Made by a program: the position numbers and the translations under genes
Part shown: piece after piece, positions 35,032 to 43,655 of the stretch
Position numbering within the stretch: position 1 is the first letter of the stretch
Layout of the letters: every line of letters begins with the position of its first letter
The notes under the pieces: model-generated
What the model was told of the DNA's origin: nothing
What the model saw: only the letters and a program-made list of their open reading frames with translations
Databases searched by the model: none
Source of the DNA: an uncultured Lachnospiraceae bacterium
Lineage (GTDB): Bacteria > Bacillota > Clostridia > Lachnospirales > Lachnospiraceae
Length of the DNA stretch: 64,000 bases
Direction: 5' to 3'
Assembly (NCBI GenBank): GCA_910578795.1
Contig: CAJTSD010000004.1
Coordinates: 62,001-126,000, forward strand

Positions 35032-35076
35032 ACCAAATATCAGGTGTTGTTTTTATGTTAATACAATATCTTGTGT
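35032..35076 (-). promoter_or_regulatory. Pair of NrdR-like boxes
   Basis: ACACAAGATATTGTAT (minus strand, 35076-35061) and ACACCTGATATTTGGT (35047-35032) lie 29 bases apart, start to start. Both follow the acaCwatATnTwGtgt pattern of NrdR boxes, the first more closely. NrdR boxes usually come as pairs about three helix turns apart just upstream of nrd promoters. Confidence 0.6.
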
Positions 35077-35098
35077 TTTTATGACAACTTTGTCAGTT

Positions 35099-36163
35099 TT
35101 ATCTCGTCTGCAGAAATTCATATTCGCGCTTTGCTTTCGCATCGTCCGGATAGATTTGAAGGTATTCTTCCATCAGGTTTTTTGCCTGTGAAAAGTTTCC
35201 CAAATATTCATTAACCACAATCTGATTGTATTTCAGCTCCTGCAAATAGTCCGAACTTCCGATGGCAATCCCCGCCTCAAACGCCTCAAGCGCTTCATCA
35301 TACTTTTCCTGCTTCACAAGACACATTCCCAAATTATTGTAAATCGCAGCGTCTGGCTCATTGCCGCTAAGATACGTCTGATATACCGTCGTCGCGTAGT
35401 TCATGTCGCCAAGCTTTTCATACGTCTGCCCCAAAAGCAGGGATTTCCCCGCGTCATTTCCATTCAAAAAACCGTCAAGAAAGGTCCGCGCATTCTGATA
35501 ATCCTCGAGATAGTAATAAATCACGCCTTTCTCACCGTCGGACAGCTTCTTGCCCTTCTCCTCCATAAAATTGGAAAGATACGTCTTTCCCTCCTCGCCA
35601 AAGCCTGCCGCCTGCATCTCCACATAAGCGTCCGTCACCAGCTCCAAATTATCCGGCGCAAGCGAAAATGCCTTCTCAAAATCGGCAATCGCCGCCTCAT
35701 AATTATTTTTCTTGAGCGAAACGCACGCACGCAGATAATATGCGTCCAGCTCTTTCTTCTTTAGCGCAATAATTGCCGAATATACGTTCTCCGCATCGTC
35801 ATACTTTCCCTGCTTCATATACGCCGCCGCAAGATAATAATTCGTGTCGTACTCCAACGCCGTAAGCGTATTTCCAGCATTTTGGATTGACTCCAAAAAC
35901 GCGCTTTCCGCTTTCATATAATCGCCAAGCCCCATGTAAGCAAGCCCCTCGCCGCGGCTTGTAAGCTGCAAATCCTCCTTGCCAAGCCTTGCCAAGTCAA
36001 AGCACGCAAGCGCCCCCTGAAAATCATACTGCGAAACAAGCTCCATTCCCTGTTCCAAATTTGTATTCTGCGCTTTCTTCCCACAGCCAAAAAGGCATAC
36101 TGCCGCCGCCGCGGCAAGTATGCTCATTTTTATCATCCTTATGATATTCTTCGGCTTTCTCAT
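35099..36163 (-). CDS. TPR-repeat lipoprotein
   Basis: A 354-residue protein with a lipoprotein signal (hydrophobic helix ending in LFGCG; the Cys at about 27 would be lipidated). The rest is a string of TPR-type helix pairs, for example YYLAAAYMKQGKYDDAENVYSAI and NNLGMCLVKQEKYDEALEAF. TPRs bind other proteins. The ATG overlaps the TGA of the LacI gene (ATGA), and it is the last gene of the maltodextrin operon. Its job there is unknown; an accessory to surface sugar handling is a guess from context. Confidence 0.8.
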   Translation of the reverse strand: MRKPKNIIRMIKMSILAAAAAVCLFGCGKKAQNTNLEQGMELVSQYDFQGALACFDLARLGKEDLQLTSRGEGLAYMGLGDYMKAESAFLESIQNAGNTLTALEYDTNYYLAAAYMKQGKYDDAENVYSAIIALKKKELDAYYLRACVSLKKNNYEAAIADFEKAFSLAPDNLELVTDAYVEMQAAGFGEEGKTYLSNFMEEKGKKLSDGEKGVIYYYLEDYQNARTFLDGFLNGNDAGKSLLLGQTYEKLGDMNYATTVYQTYLSGNEPDAAIYNNLGMCLVKQEKYDEALEAFEAGIAIGSSDYLQELKYNQIVVNEYLGNFSQAKNLMEEYLQIYPDDAKAKREYEFLQTR

Positions 36164-37200
36164 CAATTCACAATCCCCCCTGTTGACTCACGCTCTATCA
36201 GCTTCGCTTCATACACCATGTGCTGATGCCCTTTCTGTCCCGATATAATGGCAAACAGCAGTTTGACTGTCGCCTTTGCCATCTCCTCCACAGGCTGGCG
36301 CATTGTGGTAAGACGGGGAGTTATGTAGTTTCCGATGTCAATGCCGTCATAGCCTGCAACCGAAACGTCCTTTGGAATTTGATAGCCCGCCTCGTTAAGC
36401 GCCCTGCAGGCGCCGATTGCAAGTGTATCCGACACCGCGTAAACTGCACTGAATTTTTCGCCGCTCTCAAGCAAACGTTTCGTTGTAATGTAGCCGTTCT
36501 CCATGGAAAAGTGGTTGATTTCCTCATCTGTTTCAAATATCAGCTTCTCGTCAACTGCAATTTTGTGTTTTTTCAGGGCATCATAATACCCCTCAAGACG
36601 TAGCCTGCCGATGCATTCCTCATAAGTCTCCGCCGCAATAATCGCAATCCGCTTATGACCAAGCCCAATCAGGTAATCCACCATTCGCTCGCTTTCCAAA
36701 CGGTCATCGACCCCGATATTGGAATACGAATCCTTTGATATATTCTCTGGAATTCCGCCCGCCGTACTAAATACAAACGGAACATTGAGCTTCTTTAGCT
36801 TCTCCTCCGAGCGTGAAAAATATCCTCCAAGAAATATTATACCACGAAGCCGCTTTTCTTTCACTACTTTTTGTGCGACATCTACCTCATCTTCGTCCGC
36901 TTCAATATGGGAAAGCTCCATCGCATAGCCCTTTTTCTTGCATTCCTGCTCAATTGTGGCTATCATATTGGTAAAGAACGGATTGGCAATACCCTTGACA
37001 AGCACCGCAATCGCCCTCGCGTCCGAGCGCTTTAGGTTGCGCGCGCTGTCGTTCGGGATATAACCATATTCCTTGATGGTCTCAAGTATTTTCTCCTTCG
37101 TAGCCGGATTGATGTCGGGGTGATTGTTAATCGCCCGCGACACCGTGCTGACGCCCACACCGCATATTTTTGCAATGTCCTTAATTGTCGGTTCAAACAC
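36163..37200 (-). CDS. LacI family regulator (maltodextrin operon)
   Basis: A 345-residue repressor with GTG start seven bases after GGAG. Residues 1-55 are the LacI helix-turn-helix and hinge (TIKDIAKICGVGVSTVSRAINNHPD), the rest a periplasmic-binding-protein-like sensor domain. It lies in the operon after malQ, so it likely controls the operon and senses a maltose-type sugar. The five-unit AACGTT array at 42088-42147 in front of malE is the obvious candidate target. Confidence 0.88.
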   Translation of the reverse strand: MFEPTIKDIAKICGVGVSTVSRAINNHPDINPATKEKILETIKEYGYIPNDSARNLKRSDARAIAVLVKGIANPFFTNMIATIEQECKKKGYAMELSHIEADEDEVDVAQKVVKEKRLRGIIFLGGYFSRSEEKLKKLNVPFVFSTAGGIPENISKDSYSNIGVDDRLESERMVDYLIGLGHKRIAIIAAETYEECIGRLRLEGYYDALKKHKIAVDEKLIFETDEEINHFSMENGYITTKRLLESGEKFSAVYAVSDTLAIGACRALNEAGYQIPKDVSVAGYDGIDIGNYITPRLTTMRQPVEEMAKATVKLLFAIISGQKGHQHMVYEAKLIERESTGGIVN

Positions 37201-37237
37201 CTAACCACTCCATTCCTCTTAATGTCTTTTCGTCCGA

Positions 37238-37277
37238 GGGCTAATACCTTTTTGCCCGGGCTAGTACCTTTTCGCCC
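37238..37277. repeat. 20-bp tandem duplication at the malQ stop
   Basis: GGGCTAATACCTTTTTGCCC (37238-37257) is directly followed by a copy with two changes (37258-37277). The copy includes the malQ stop codon, so it looks like a duplication of the gene's last 20 bases into the gap before lacI. Confidence 0.7.
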
Positions 37278-38745
37278 TTCCGTAAAGCCGCGCAAGCTCC
37301 AGCATACGCTTCGAAAGCTCCTGCGTACACGCGCCGCTTCTCATTCTCCACTCCCAGTTTCCGCCGAGTGTGGACGGTGTGTTAATCCGCGCCTCACCGC
37401 CAAGCTCCAGGTAATCCTGTATCGGAATGACCGCCGTATCCGCCACGCACCCAAGCGCCGCACGGATTAAGCTGTCACAAACCGCAGCGTTTCGCCTCAC
37501 ACCCAAGTATTTTTTTGCAAACGCCAAGTCCTTCCTGCTAAGACTCGTAATCCAACCGTTTACCGTGTCGTTGTCGTGCGTTCCCGTATAGACCACGCAG
37601 TTTTTCGGGTAATTATACGGAAGATAATCGCTCTCCTCCCGCGAATCAAACGCAAACTGCAAAACCTTCATGCCGGGATAGCCCGTCTTTTTCACAAGCT
37701 TTAACACACTCGGCGTCAAAAAGCCCAAATCCTCCGCAATGACCGCGCGGTTTCCAAGCGCCTTCTTCATCGCCGCAAACAGCTTGTAGCCCGGTCCCTT
37801 TTTCCATTCCCCGTTCTGCGCAGTGTCATCACCATAGGGAATCGACCAGTATTCGTCAAACCCGCGGAAATGGTCAATGCGGACCACATCATAAATCTTA
37901 AAACAATACGCAAGCCTGCGAATCCACCATGCAAAGCCCGTCTTTTCATGGTAATCCCACCGGTAAAGCGGGTTTCCCCAAAGCTGCCCCGTAGCCGAAA
38001 ATGCATCTGGCGGACAGCCTGCAACCGCCACCGGATAATTTTTGTCATCAAGCTGGAACAGTTCTGGATTTGCCCATGTATCGGCACTGTCAAATGCCAC
38101 GTAAATCGGAATATCACCGATAATTTCGATTCCCTTTTTGTTCGCGTACGCTTTCAGCGCAAGCCACTGCGTGGAAAACAGATACTGCTGATAACAGTAA
38201 AATGCAATCTCATCGGCAAGCTTCTTTTCATACTCCGCCATTACCTTTGGCTTTCTCAGACGAAGCCCCTCGTCCCACTCAATCCACGAAATGCCGCCAA
38301 GCGAATCCTTGACTGCCATATACATCGCATAATCCTTCAGCCACTGACTGTTCTCTTCGACAAACTTGCGATAGTCCTCGCTATCACCGATATTTGACCG
38401 GTCAAACGCTTTTCGCAGCAGGGTAAATCTTGTATTATAAATCTTTTCGTAATTGACTGTTCCCGCATCGTCGCCAAAATCCGCCTCCAAGCACTCCTCT
38501 TCGGTGAGCAGCCCCTCTTCAATCAGTCTGTCAAGACAGATATAGTACGGACTGCCTGCAAAGGTCGAAAAGGATTGATAGGGCGAATCCCCATAGCCCG
38601 TAGGACCAAGGGGAAGAATCTGCCAAAGCGACTGTCCGGACGCTGCCAAAAAATCCACAAAATCATATGCCTCTTTTGAAAAGCCCCCTATGCCAAACCG
38701 TGTCGGAATGCTCGATATTGGCATCAATACGCCACATCTTCTCAT
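37261..38745 (-). CDS. malQ: 4-alpha-glucanotransferase (amylomaltase)
   Basis: A 494-residue GH77 enzyme that moves maltosyl or longer glucan chains between maltodextrins. Catalytic residues are seen in VVRIDHFRGF (nucleophile Asp), AEDLG (acid/base Glu) and YTGTHDNDTVNGW (Asp). Length and motifs match plant/bacterial disproportionating enzymes. It lies 39 bases after malG in the transporter operon. Together with glgP it turns imported maltodextrins into glucose 1-phosphate and glucose. Confidence 0.95.
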   Translation of the reverse strand: MRRCGVLMPISSIPTRFGIGGFSKEAYDFVDFLAASGQSLWQILPLGPTGYGDSPYQSFSTFAGSPYYICLDRLIEEGLLTEEECLEADFGDDAGTVNYEKIYNTRFTLLRKAFDRSNIGDSEDYRKFVEENSQWLKDYAMYMAVKDSLGGISWIEWDEGLRLRKPKVMAEYEKKLADEIAFYCYQQYLFSTQWLALKAYANKKGIEIIGDIPIYVAFDSADTWANPELFQLDDKNYPVAVAGCPPDAFSATGQLWGNPLYRWDYHEKTGFAWWIRRLAYCFKIYDVVRIDHFRGFDEYWSIPYGDDTAQNGEWKKGPGYKLFAAMKKALGNRAVIAEDLGFLTPSVLKLVKKTGYPGMKVLQFAFDSREESDYLPYNYPKNCVVYTGTHDNDTVNGWITSLSRKDLAFAKKYLGVRRNAAVCDSLIRAALGCVADTAVIPIQDYLELGGEARINTPSTLGGNWEWRMRSGACTQELSKRMLELARLYGRAKRY

Positions 38746-38784
38746 TTTGCATGTTCCCTTTCTTCTTGTGATTAACCCTTTATT

Positions 38785-39627
38785 TTAGCCTTTTACCGCT
38801 CCTGCGACAACACCCTCGATAATGTATTTCTGGCATGAGATGTAGAAAATAATAATCGGAATAATCGCAAGCACAATCATCGCCATCATGGCGCCCATAT
38901 CAATCGCGCCGTATCCGCCCTTGAGATACTGTATCGCAATGGGAATTGTCTTGTATTTCTTAATATCAAGTACAAGATAAGGCAGAAGATAATCGTTCCA
39001 AACCCACATTGCCTCCAAAATCGCAACCGAGATTGCCGTCGGCTTCATCACGGGAAACACAATCTTAAAATAAGTCTGAATCGGCGTACAGCCGTCAATC
39101 ATCGCCGCCTCCTCGATTTCAAGCGGTATTGACTTTACAAAGCCGCAGAACATAAACACCGCAAGCCCTGCACCAAAGCCAAGGTATACAATAATTATAC
39201 CAATTGGATTTCCCAAATGCAACATATCTGCAATTTTCGACAAGGTAAACATTACCATTTGGAACGGTACAATCATGGAAAATGCAAAGAGCATATACAT
39301 TCCGGAGGTAAATTTATTTTTTACTCTTGTGATGTACCATGCGCACATCGACGTGCAAAGGATAATCACAAATACGGAGCAGACCGTGATAAAGAGTGAG
39401 TATCCAAACGCCTTGGGAAGTTCAATCTTTTCAAATCCGCTGATATAGTTCTCCAGCCCGACAAACGACTTCGCGTCGGGAAGCGCAAACGGACGGTTAC
39501 TGATAAAAATTTTCTTTTTAAATGAATTATACAGTACAATGATAATCGGCATGACATAAATCAATGATACCACGGAGAAAATCGCCGTTAAAAGTCCGCC
39601 ATGTTTTGCTTTTCTTACGTCTGACAT
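38785..39627 (-). CDS. Carbohydrate ABC transporter permease, MalG type
   Basis: A 280-residue membrane protein with six helices and the EAA loop EIEEAAMIDGCTPIQTYFKIVFP, which contacts the ATPase. It shares one base with the stop of the preceding permease (TAATG). It forms the channel with the MalF-type partner for maltodextrin-like sugars. No ATPase is encoded in the operon, so a shared MsmK/MalK-type ATPase elsewhere must supply energy, as in many Firmicutes. Confidence 0.9.
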   Translation of the reverse strand: MSDVRKAKHGGLLTAIFSVVSLIYVMPIIIVLYNSFKKKIFISNRPFALPDAKSFVGLENYISGFEKIELPKAFGYSLFITVCSVFVIILCTSMCAWYITRVKNKFTSGMYMLFAFSMIVPFQMVMFTLSKIADMLHLGNPIGIIIVYLGFGAGLAVFMFCGFVKSIPLEIEEAAMIDGCTPIQTYFKIVFPVMKPTAISVAILEAMWVWNDYLLPYLVLDIKKYKTIPIAIQYLKGGYGAIDMGAMMAMIVLAIIPIIIFYISCQKYIIEGVVAGAVKG

Positions 39628-40469
39628 TATGCCTGCACCTCCTTATCCCTCGTTGCGCGAAGCTGAACAATCGCAATAATAGCTACAAGAATAAAGAATA
39701 CGACCGCTTTTGCCTGACCAACGCCCTCCCAGCCGTTTCTGCCATAGAATGTATTAAAAATGTTGAGGGCGAGCATTTCCGACTTGTTTGACGGCTCACC
39801 TGCAGTCAGTGCGAGGTTTTGGTCAAAAAGCTTAAATGAATTGGTTAATGTTAAAAACGAACAGATTGTGATGGACGGCATGACCATCGGCAACGTTACG
39901 TGTCGCAGGAGCTGTCTGTTGTTTGCTCCGTCAATCTTTGCCGCTTCAATCAAATCGCCTGGGATATTCTGAATACCCGCAATATAGATAATCATCATGT
40001 ATCCGACCTGCTGCCAGCACATCAGAATGACCAAACCCCAAAAACCGTAAGCGGAGTTATAAGTCAATGTACGCTCAAGATTTGCCAAAAGACCGTTTAA
40101 GATCAACTGCCAAATGTAACCTAAGATAATACCGCCGATTAAGTTCGGCATGAAGAAAACCGTTCTGAAAACATTGGTTCCCTTAATTCCCTTTGTCAGA
40201 AGCATTGCAACCGCAAAAGCAATGATGTTAATCAAAAGCACTGACACAATCGTAAACAGCGCCGTATACCAAAGGGAATGTGTGAAGGTGGAGTCACCCC
40301 AAATTCTGATATAATTTTTGAAGCCTACAAACTTGGAGTCGGTTACCGTGGTAAACTCACAAAAGGACAGATACAGTCCTAACAGAAACGGAAGGATAAA
40401 CCCGATTGTAAACGCTGCAAGTGTCGGCAGTGCGAATATTGGGAAATATCGTTTAATTGCTTTTTCCAT
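39627..40469 (-). CDS. Carbohydrate ABC transporter permease, MalF type
   Basis: A 280-residue permease with six helices and the EAA loop DLIEAAKIDGANNRQLLRHVTLP. I chose the ATG at 40469 with AAAGG nine bases upstream; an ATG two codons earlier lies too near the binding site. It pairs with the MalG-type permease. A hairpin at 40556-40593 between malE and this gene may lower its expression relative to the binding protein. Confidence 0.9.
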   Translation of the reverse strand: MEKAIKRYFPIFALPTLAAFTIGFILPFLLGLYLSFCEFTTVTDSKFVGFKNYIRIWGDSTFTHSLWYTALFTIVSVLLINIIAFAVAMLLTKGIKGTNVFRTVFFMPNLIGGIILGYIWQLILNGLLANLERTLTYNSAYGFWGLVILMCWQQVGYMMIIYIAGIQNIPGDLIEAAKIDGANNRQLLRHVTLPMVMPSITICSFLTLTNSFKLFDQNLALTAGEPSNKSEMLALNIFNTFYGRNGWEGVGQAKAVVFFILVAIIAIVQLRATRDKEVQA

Positions 40470-40555
40470 AATCATTCACCTTTCTTTCTTATTTATATAT
40501 ACTCTTCTTTTGTCCGCAACTGTAATATGTTTTCCGTTTGAAGTACCCCGTGTGC

Positions 40556-40593
40556 AGAAAACAGGTGCAGTCGCTGCTGCACGATGCACCTGT
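40556..40593 (-). terminator. Partial terminator between malE and malF
   Basis: ACAGGTGCA (40561-40569) pairs with TGCACCTGT (40585-40593), followed on the minus strand by TTTTCTGC. The short T run suggests incomplete termination, a common way to make more binding protein than permease. Confidence 0.65.
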
Positions 40594-40618
40594 CTTTGCC
40601 ATTCTGTTCTTCCTTTAT

Positions 40619-42022
40619 CTAGTTGTTAACTGCCGCATACTCCTCAGCCCAGCCGTCAACGAATGCAGTCACAACTGCGTCCCACTGACCTGTACCCTGT
40701 GCATACTCCAAAAGTGCGCTGCCGACATTGTTCTTCCAATTCTCAGAAGGCATTGTCGTGAAGGTCCATGCTACGGAAGTCTTGCCGTTTGAAACATAAT
40801 CGTTTGCAATGTTTACAAGCGGATTGCTTGCAGGATAGCTGTCAAATGCCTGGAACGGACATACAAATCCCATTTCCTCCGTGAGCGACTTGCAGCCTGT
40901 TTCTGATGTTACAACCCAATTCATAAAATCAAGTGTTGCCTGAATGTCCTCAGGAGAAGCATTCTTATTTACACACCAGTAGTTCTCGCTACCTGTGCAA
41001 AGTCCCTGATTTTCCTCACCATCTACGCCGATGTAGATCGGAAGCATTCCAAGTGAGTCGCCGTCCATACCGGCGTCTACCAAATCATTATAAGCCCATG
41101 TACCGTTCTGATAGAATACTGCATCACCGAGTGCGAAGTCAGCCGTTGCGTCCTCGCCGGTCTTGCTTGAAAGCAGTGTCGGTGCACAAACAGAGTCTGT
41201 AATATATAAATCCCAAATGTTCTTGTAGTTATCTAAGTATGTTCCCTTGATTGCATCTGTAGAGCCGATGCCGTCTGCCTCATACTCATAGTAAATCGGG
41301 AGGTTTGCAAGGTGTGTCTTAAATCTCCAGTCAGAGCTTGAGTCCATACCTGCCGATGTAAACGCTCCCTTTACGCCAAGATCGTCAGCGTTTGCCTGAA
41401 TGCTGTCCGCAACTGCCTTCAACTGGTCGAACGAATTGATTTCCTCAACGCTTGTTACAACCGCATAATCCTTTGTGAAGTAATCATTTAAAATGTCAGC
41501 ATTGTAAATCAGTCCGTATGTTTCTACAACGTATGCAATCCCTTTAACCTCGTCGCCCTCTTTTAATGCGAAGTCGTCGCTCTTTAACTGTGCGTAAACA
41601 TCAGAGCCGGAAAGGTCATAGCAGTAATCCTTCCATGTTGCAAGTTCAACCGGTCCGTTTACCTGAAACAGTGTCGGTGCTTCTGTCTTTGCAATCTCTG
41701 ATTTTAATGTTGACTCATATGTTCCTGACGCTGCTGTCTGTACGGAAACGGGAACACCTGTCTCCTCTGTATATTTTGCTGCAAGCGCTTCCCAAGCCGG
41801 TCCCTGCTCAGGCTTGAAGTTTAAGTAATAAACCTTTCCCTCGCCGGACGCGGGTGTCTGTGCATCTGCCGCGGGCTGCTGTGTATCTGCTGCCGGCTGC
41901 TGTTCCTGTGACTGTGCGGGCTGCTGTGTATCTGTGCTGCCACTGTCGCTGCTGCCACAGCCTGCAAGCATTGCCGCTACCATTGTCGCGCTTAAAATGG
42001 TACTGATTAATTTCTTTTTCAT
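40619..42022 (-). CDS. Sugar ABC transporter substrate-binding lipoprotein (maltodextrin type)
   Basis: A 467-residue extracellular solute-binding protein (family 1). The signal ends in the lipobox MLAGCG, with Cys22 as the lipid anchor, followed by a Gln/Pro/Ala-rich tether with repeated QQPAADTQ units. The fold motifs (APTLFQVNGPVELATWKDYC, GDAVFYQNGTWAYND) fit maltose/oligosaccharide binders. It is the first gene of the malEFGQ operon. Its transcription passes through the 12-bp operator array at 42088-42147. The sugar is inferred from the operon. Confidence 0.9.
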   Translation of the reverse strand: MKKKLISTILSATMVAAMLAGCGSSDSGSTDTQQPAQSQEQQPAADTQQPAADAQTPASGEGKVYYLNFKPEQGPAWEALAAKYTEETGVPVSVQTAASGTYESTLKSEIAKTEAPTLFQVNGPVELATWKDYCYDLSGSDVYAQLKSDDFALKEGDEVKGIAYVVETYGLIYNADILNDYFTKDYAVVTSVEEINSFDQLKAVADSIQANADDLGVKGAFTSAGMDSSSDWRFKTHLANLPIYYEYEADGIGSTDAIKGTYLDNYKNIWDLYITDSVCAPTLLSSKTGEDATADFALGDAVFYQNGTWAYNDLVDAGMDGDSLGMLPIYIGVDGEENQGLCTGSENYWCVNKNASPEDIQATLDFMNWVVTSETGCKSLTEEMGFVCPFQAFDSYPASNPLVNIANDYVSNGKTSVAWTFTTMPSENWKNNVGSALLEYAQGTGQWDAVVTAFVDGWAEEYAAVNN

Positions 42023-42087
42023 AATGACATACCTCTTTCTTTTTTCTGTTTTTTTATTATTACTGATTTGCGGAAATATTATTCCGA

Positions 42088-42147
42088 AACGTTTTCGGTA
42101 TCGTTTTCGGTTACGTTTCCAGTAACGTTATCGGTAACGTTTCCAAG
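42088..42147 (-). promoter_or_regulatory. Five-unit 12-bp operator array (LacI-type half sites)
   Basis: Five adjoining 12-bp units start at 42088, 42100, 42112, 42124 and 42136, with consensus AACGTTTYCGGT on the plus strand. The AACG/TT core is that of LacI-family operators. The array begins about four bases after the presumed start point of the malE promoter, so bound repressors would block the polymerase. Three LacI genes are in the window; the one in the same operon (36163-37200) is the first candidate. Confidence 0.75.
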
Positions 42148-42157
42148 TGACAATTGT

Positions 42158-42186
42158 ATAATAGCATTTTGCCGAATAAATTGCAA
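42158..42186 (-). promoter_or_regulatory. Promoter of the malE operon
   Basis: TTGCAA (42181-42186), 17 bases, TATTAT (42158-42163) on the minus strand. The start point would be near 42151, directly before the operator array, with a leader of about 130 bases. Confidence 0.8.
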
Positions 42187-42266
42187 TAGGAAACTATCAA
42201 TAAACTTTTTTTTGGTAGTTATGGCAGTTTTTTTAAGACTTTTTTGTACAAACCAGACAGAGAATT

Positions 42267-42310
42267 AAAAAATGCAGCGTCCTACAACAATATAAATGTA
42301 AGACACTGCA
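42267..42310 (-). terminator. Terminator of ugd
   Basis: TGCAGCGTCCTACA (42273-42286) pairs with TGTAAGACACTGCA (42297-42310), with two G-U type pairs, and is followed by six T on the minus strand. Confidence 0.75.
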
Positions 42311-42341
42311 CAATTTTTCAGTTTTCCGTCCTGCCCCAAAG

Positions 42342-43508
42342 CTAATCGCGTCCGTATATATCTCTCGTATATATTTTTTCCTCCACATCCGCAAGTTCAT
42401 CCGTCATACGGTTTGCAATGATGACATCCGACATCTCCTTAAACGCCTCCAAGTCGCGTATCACCCTTGAACGGAAGAAATGCTCCTCCTTTAAGGACGG
42501 CTCGTAAACAACAACCTCAATGCCTTTTGCCTTGATGCGCTTCATAATACCCTGGATGGACGACTGCCTGAAATTATCAGAGTTTGTTTTCATGGTAAGA
42601 CGATAGACCCCGACAATCTGCGGGCGTTTTGCCAAAATCATGTCGGCAATATGATCCTTTCTCGTCCTGTTTGCATCAACGATTGCGGAGACAATGTTAT
42701 TGGGCACATTGTGAAAATTCGCGCGAAGCTGCTTTGTATCCTTTGGCAGACAGTAACCGCCGTAGCCAAAGGAGGGATTGTTGTAGTGCGTGCCGATTCG
42801 CGGATCAAGTCCTACGCCTTCGATAATCTGCTTTGTGTTAAGCCCGCGCACCTCCGCATAGGTGTCAAGCTCATTAAAGTACGCCACGCGAAGCGCAAGG
42901 TACGTGTTGGAGAACAGCTTAATGGATTCCGCCTCCGTAGCCCCCGTAAAAAGCGTCGGAATATCCTGTTTAATCGCGCCCTCTTTTAATAAATTCGCAA
43001 ACGTTTCCGCGCGATTTGAACACTCACCAACAATAATCCGCGACGGATACAGATTGTCGTAAAGCGCCTTGCCCTCGCGCAAAAATTCCGGTGAAAAAAT
43101 CAGGTTGTCAATGCCGTAGCGCTTTTTTGTTTCTTCCGTATAGCCTACGGGAACCGTTGATTTAATAATCATGACCGCTGACGGATTGACTTTTTGTACC
43201 AGTTCAATTACCGTTTCAATGGAGCTCGTGTCAAAAAAGTTTTTATCCGGATCATAGTTTGTCGGCGTTGCAATAATAATATATTCCGCGTCCCGATATG
43301 CTTCCTCGCCGTTTGTGGTCGCCTTTAAATGCAGCTCTTTGTTGGCGAGATACTCCTCGATTTCCTTGTCGATAATCGGTGATTTCCTGTTGTTAATCAT
43401 ATCTGCCTTCTCCGCAAATACATCCACCGCAGTCACCTCATTGTGCTGCGCAAGAAGAATGGCATTCGAAAGCCCTACATATCCGATTCCTGCTACTGCA
43501 ATTTTCAT
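42342..43508 (-). CDS. ugd: UDP-glucose 6-dehydrogenase
   Basis: About 388 residues of the nucleotide-sugar dehydrogenase family, forming UDP-glucuronate from UDP-glucose with two NAD. The N-terminal NAD motif GIGYVGLSNAILL, the family marker SPEFLREGKALYD and the active-site Cys in FGYGGYCLPKDTKQ are present. The ATG at 43508 is the start of the Rossmann fold; an upstream in-frame ATG would add 20 unrelated residues. It lies between glgP and malE on its own. Its product feeds surface polysaccharides. Confidence 0.92.
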   Translation of the reverse strand: MKIAVAGIGYVGLSNAILLAQHNEVTAVDVFAEKADMINNRKSPIIDKEIEEYLANKELHLKATTNGEEAYRDAEYIIIATPTNYDPDKNFFDTSSIETVIELVQKVNPSAVMIIKSTVPVGYTEETKKRYGIDNLIFSPEFLREGKALYDNLYPSRIIVGECSNRAETFANLLKEGAIKQDIPTLFTGATEAESIKLFSNTYLALRVAYFNELDTYAEVRGLNTKQIIEGVGLDPRIGTHYNNPSFGYGGYCLPKDTKQLRANFHNVPNNIVSAIVDANRTRKDHIADMILAKRPQIVGVYRLTMKTNSDNFRQSSIQGIMKRIKAKGIEVVVYEPSLKEEHFFRSRVIRDLEAFKEMSDVIIANRMTDELADVEEKIYTRDIYGRD

Positions 43509-43603
43509 TTTAATTGATTGTCCTTTCTGTGTTCCGTGCACACCATACTCCGCATTCCGCACCCACAATTATTACGTTTACGCAATAATTGGCTATAAAA
43601 TTT

Positions 43604-43633
43604 AAAAATACTCAGGCGGCGTATTTTGCCGCC
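43604..43633 (-). terminator. Terminator of glgP
   Basis: GGCGGC (43615-43620) and GCCGCC (43628-43633) form a stem with a 7-base loop, followed on the minus strand by TGAGTATTTTT. Confidence 0.75.
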
Positions 43634-43655
43634 TTCGTATTTCTGTTCACAGTTC

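Noticed and set aside
42088..42147. 12-bp array as a simple minisatellite.
   Set aside because: It sits exactly after a good promoter and carries the AACGTT core found also at another LacI promoter, so regulation is the better reading.
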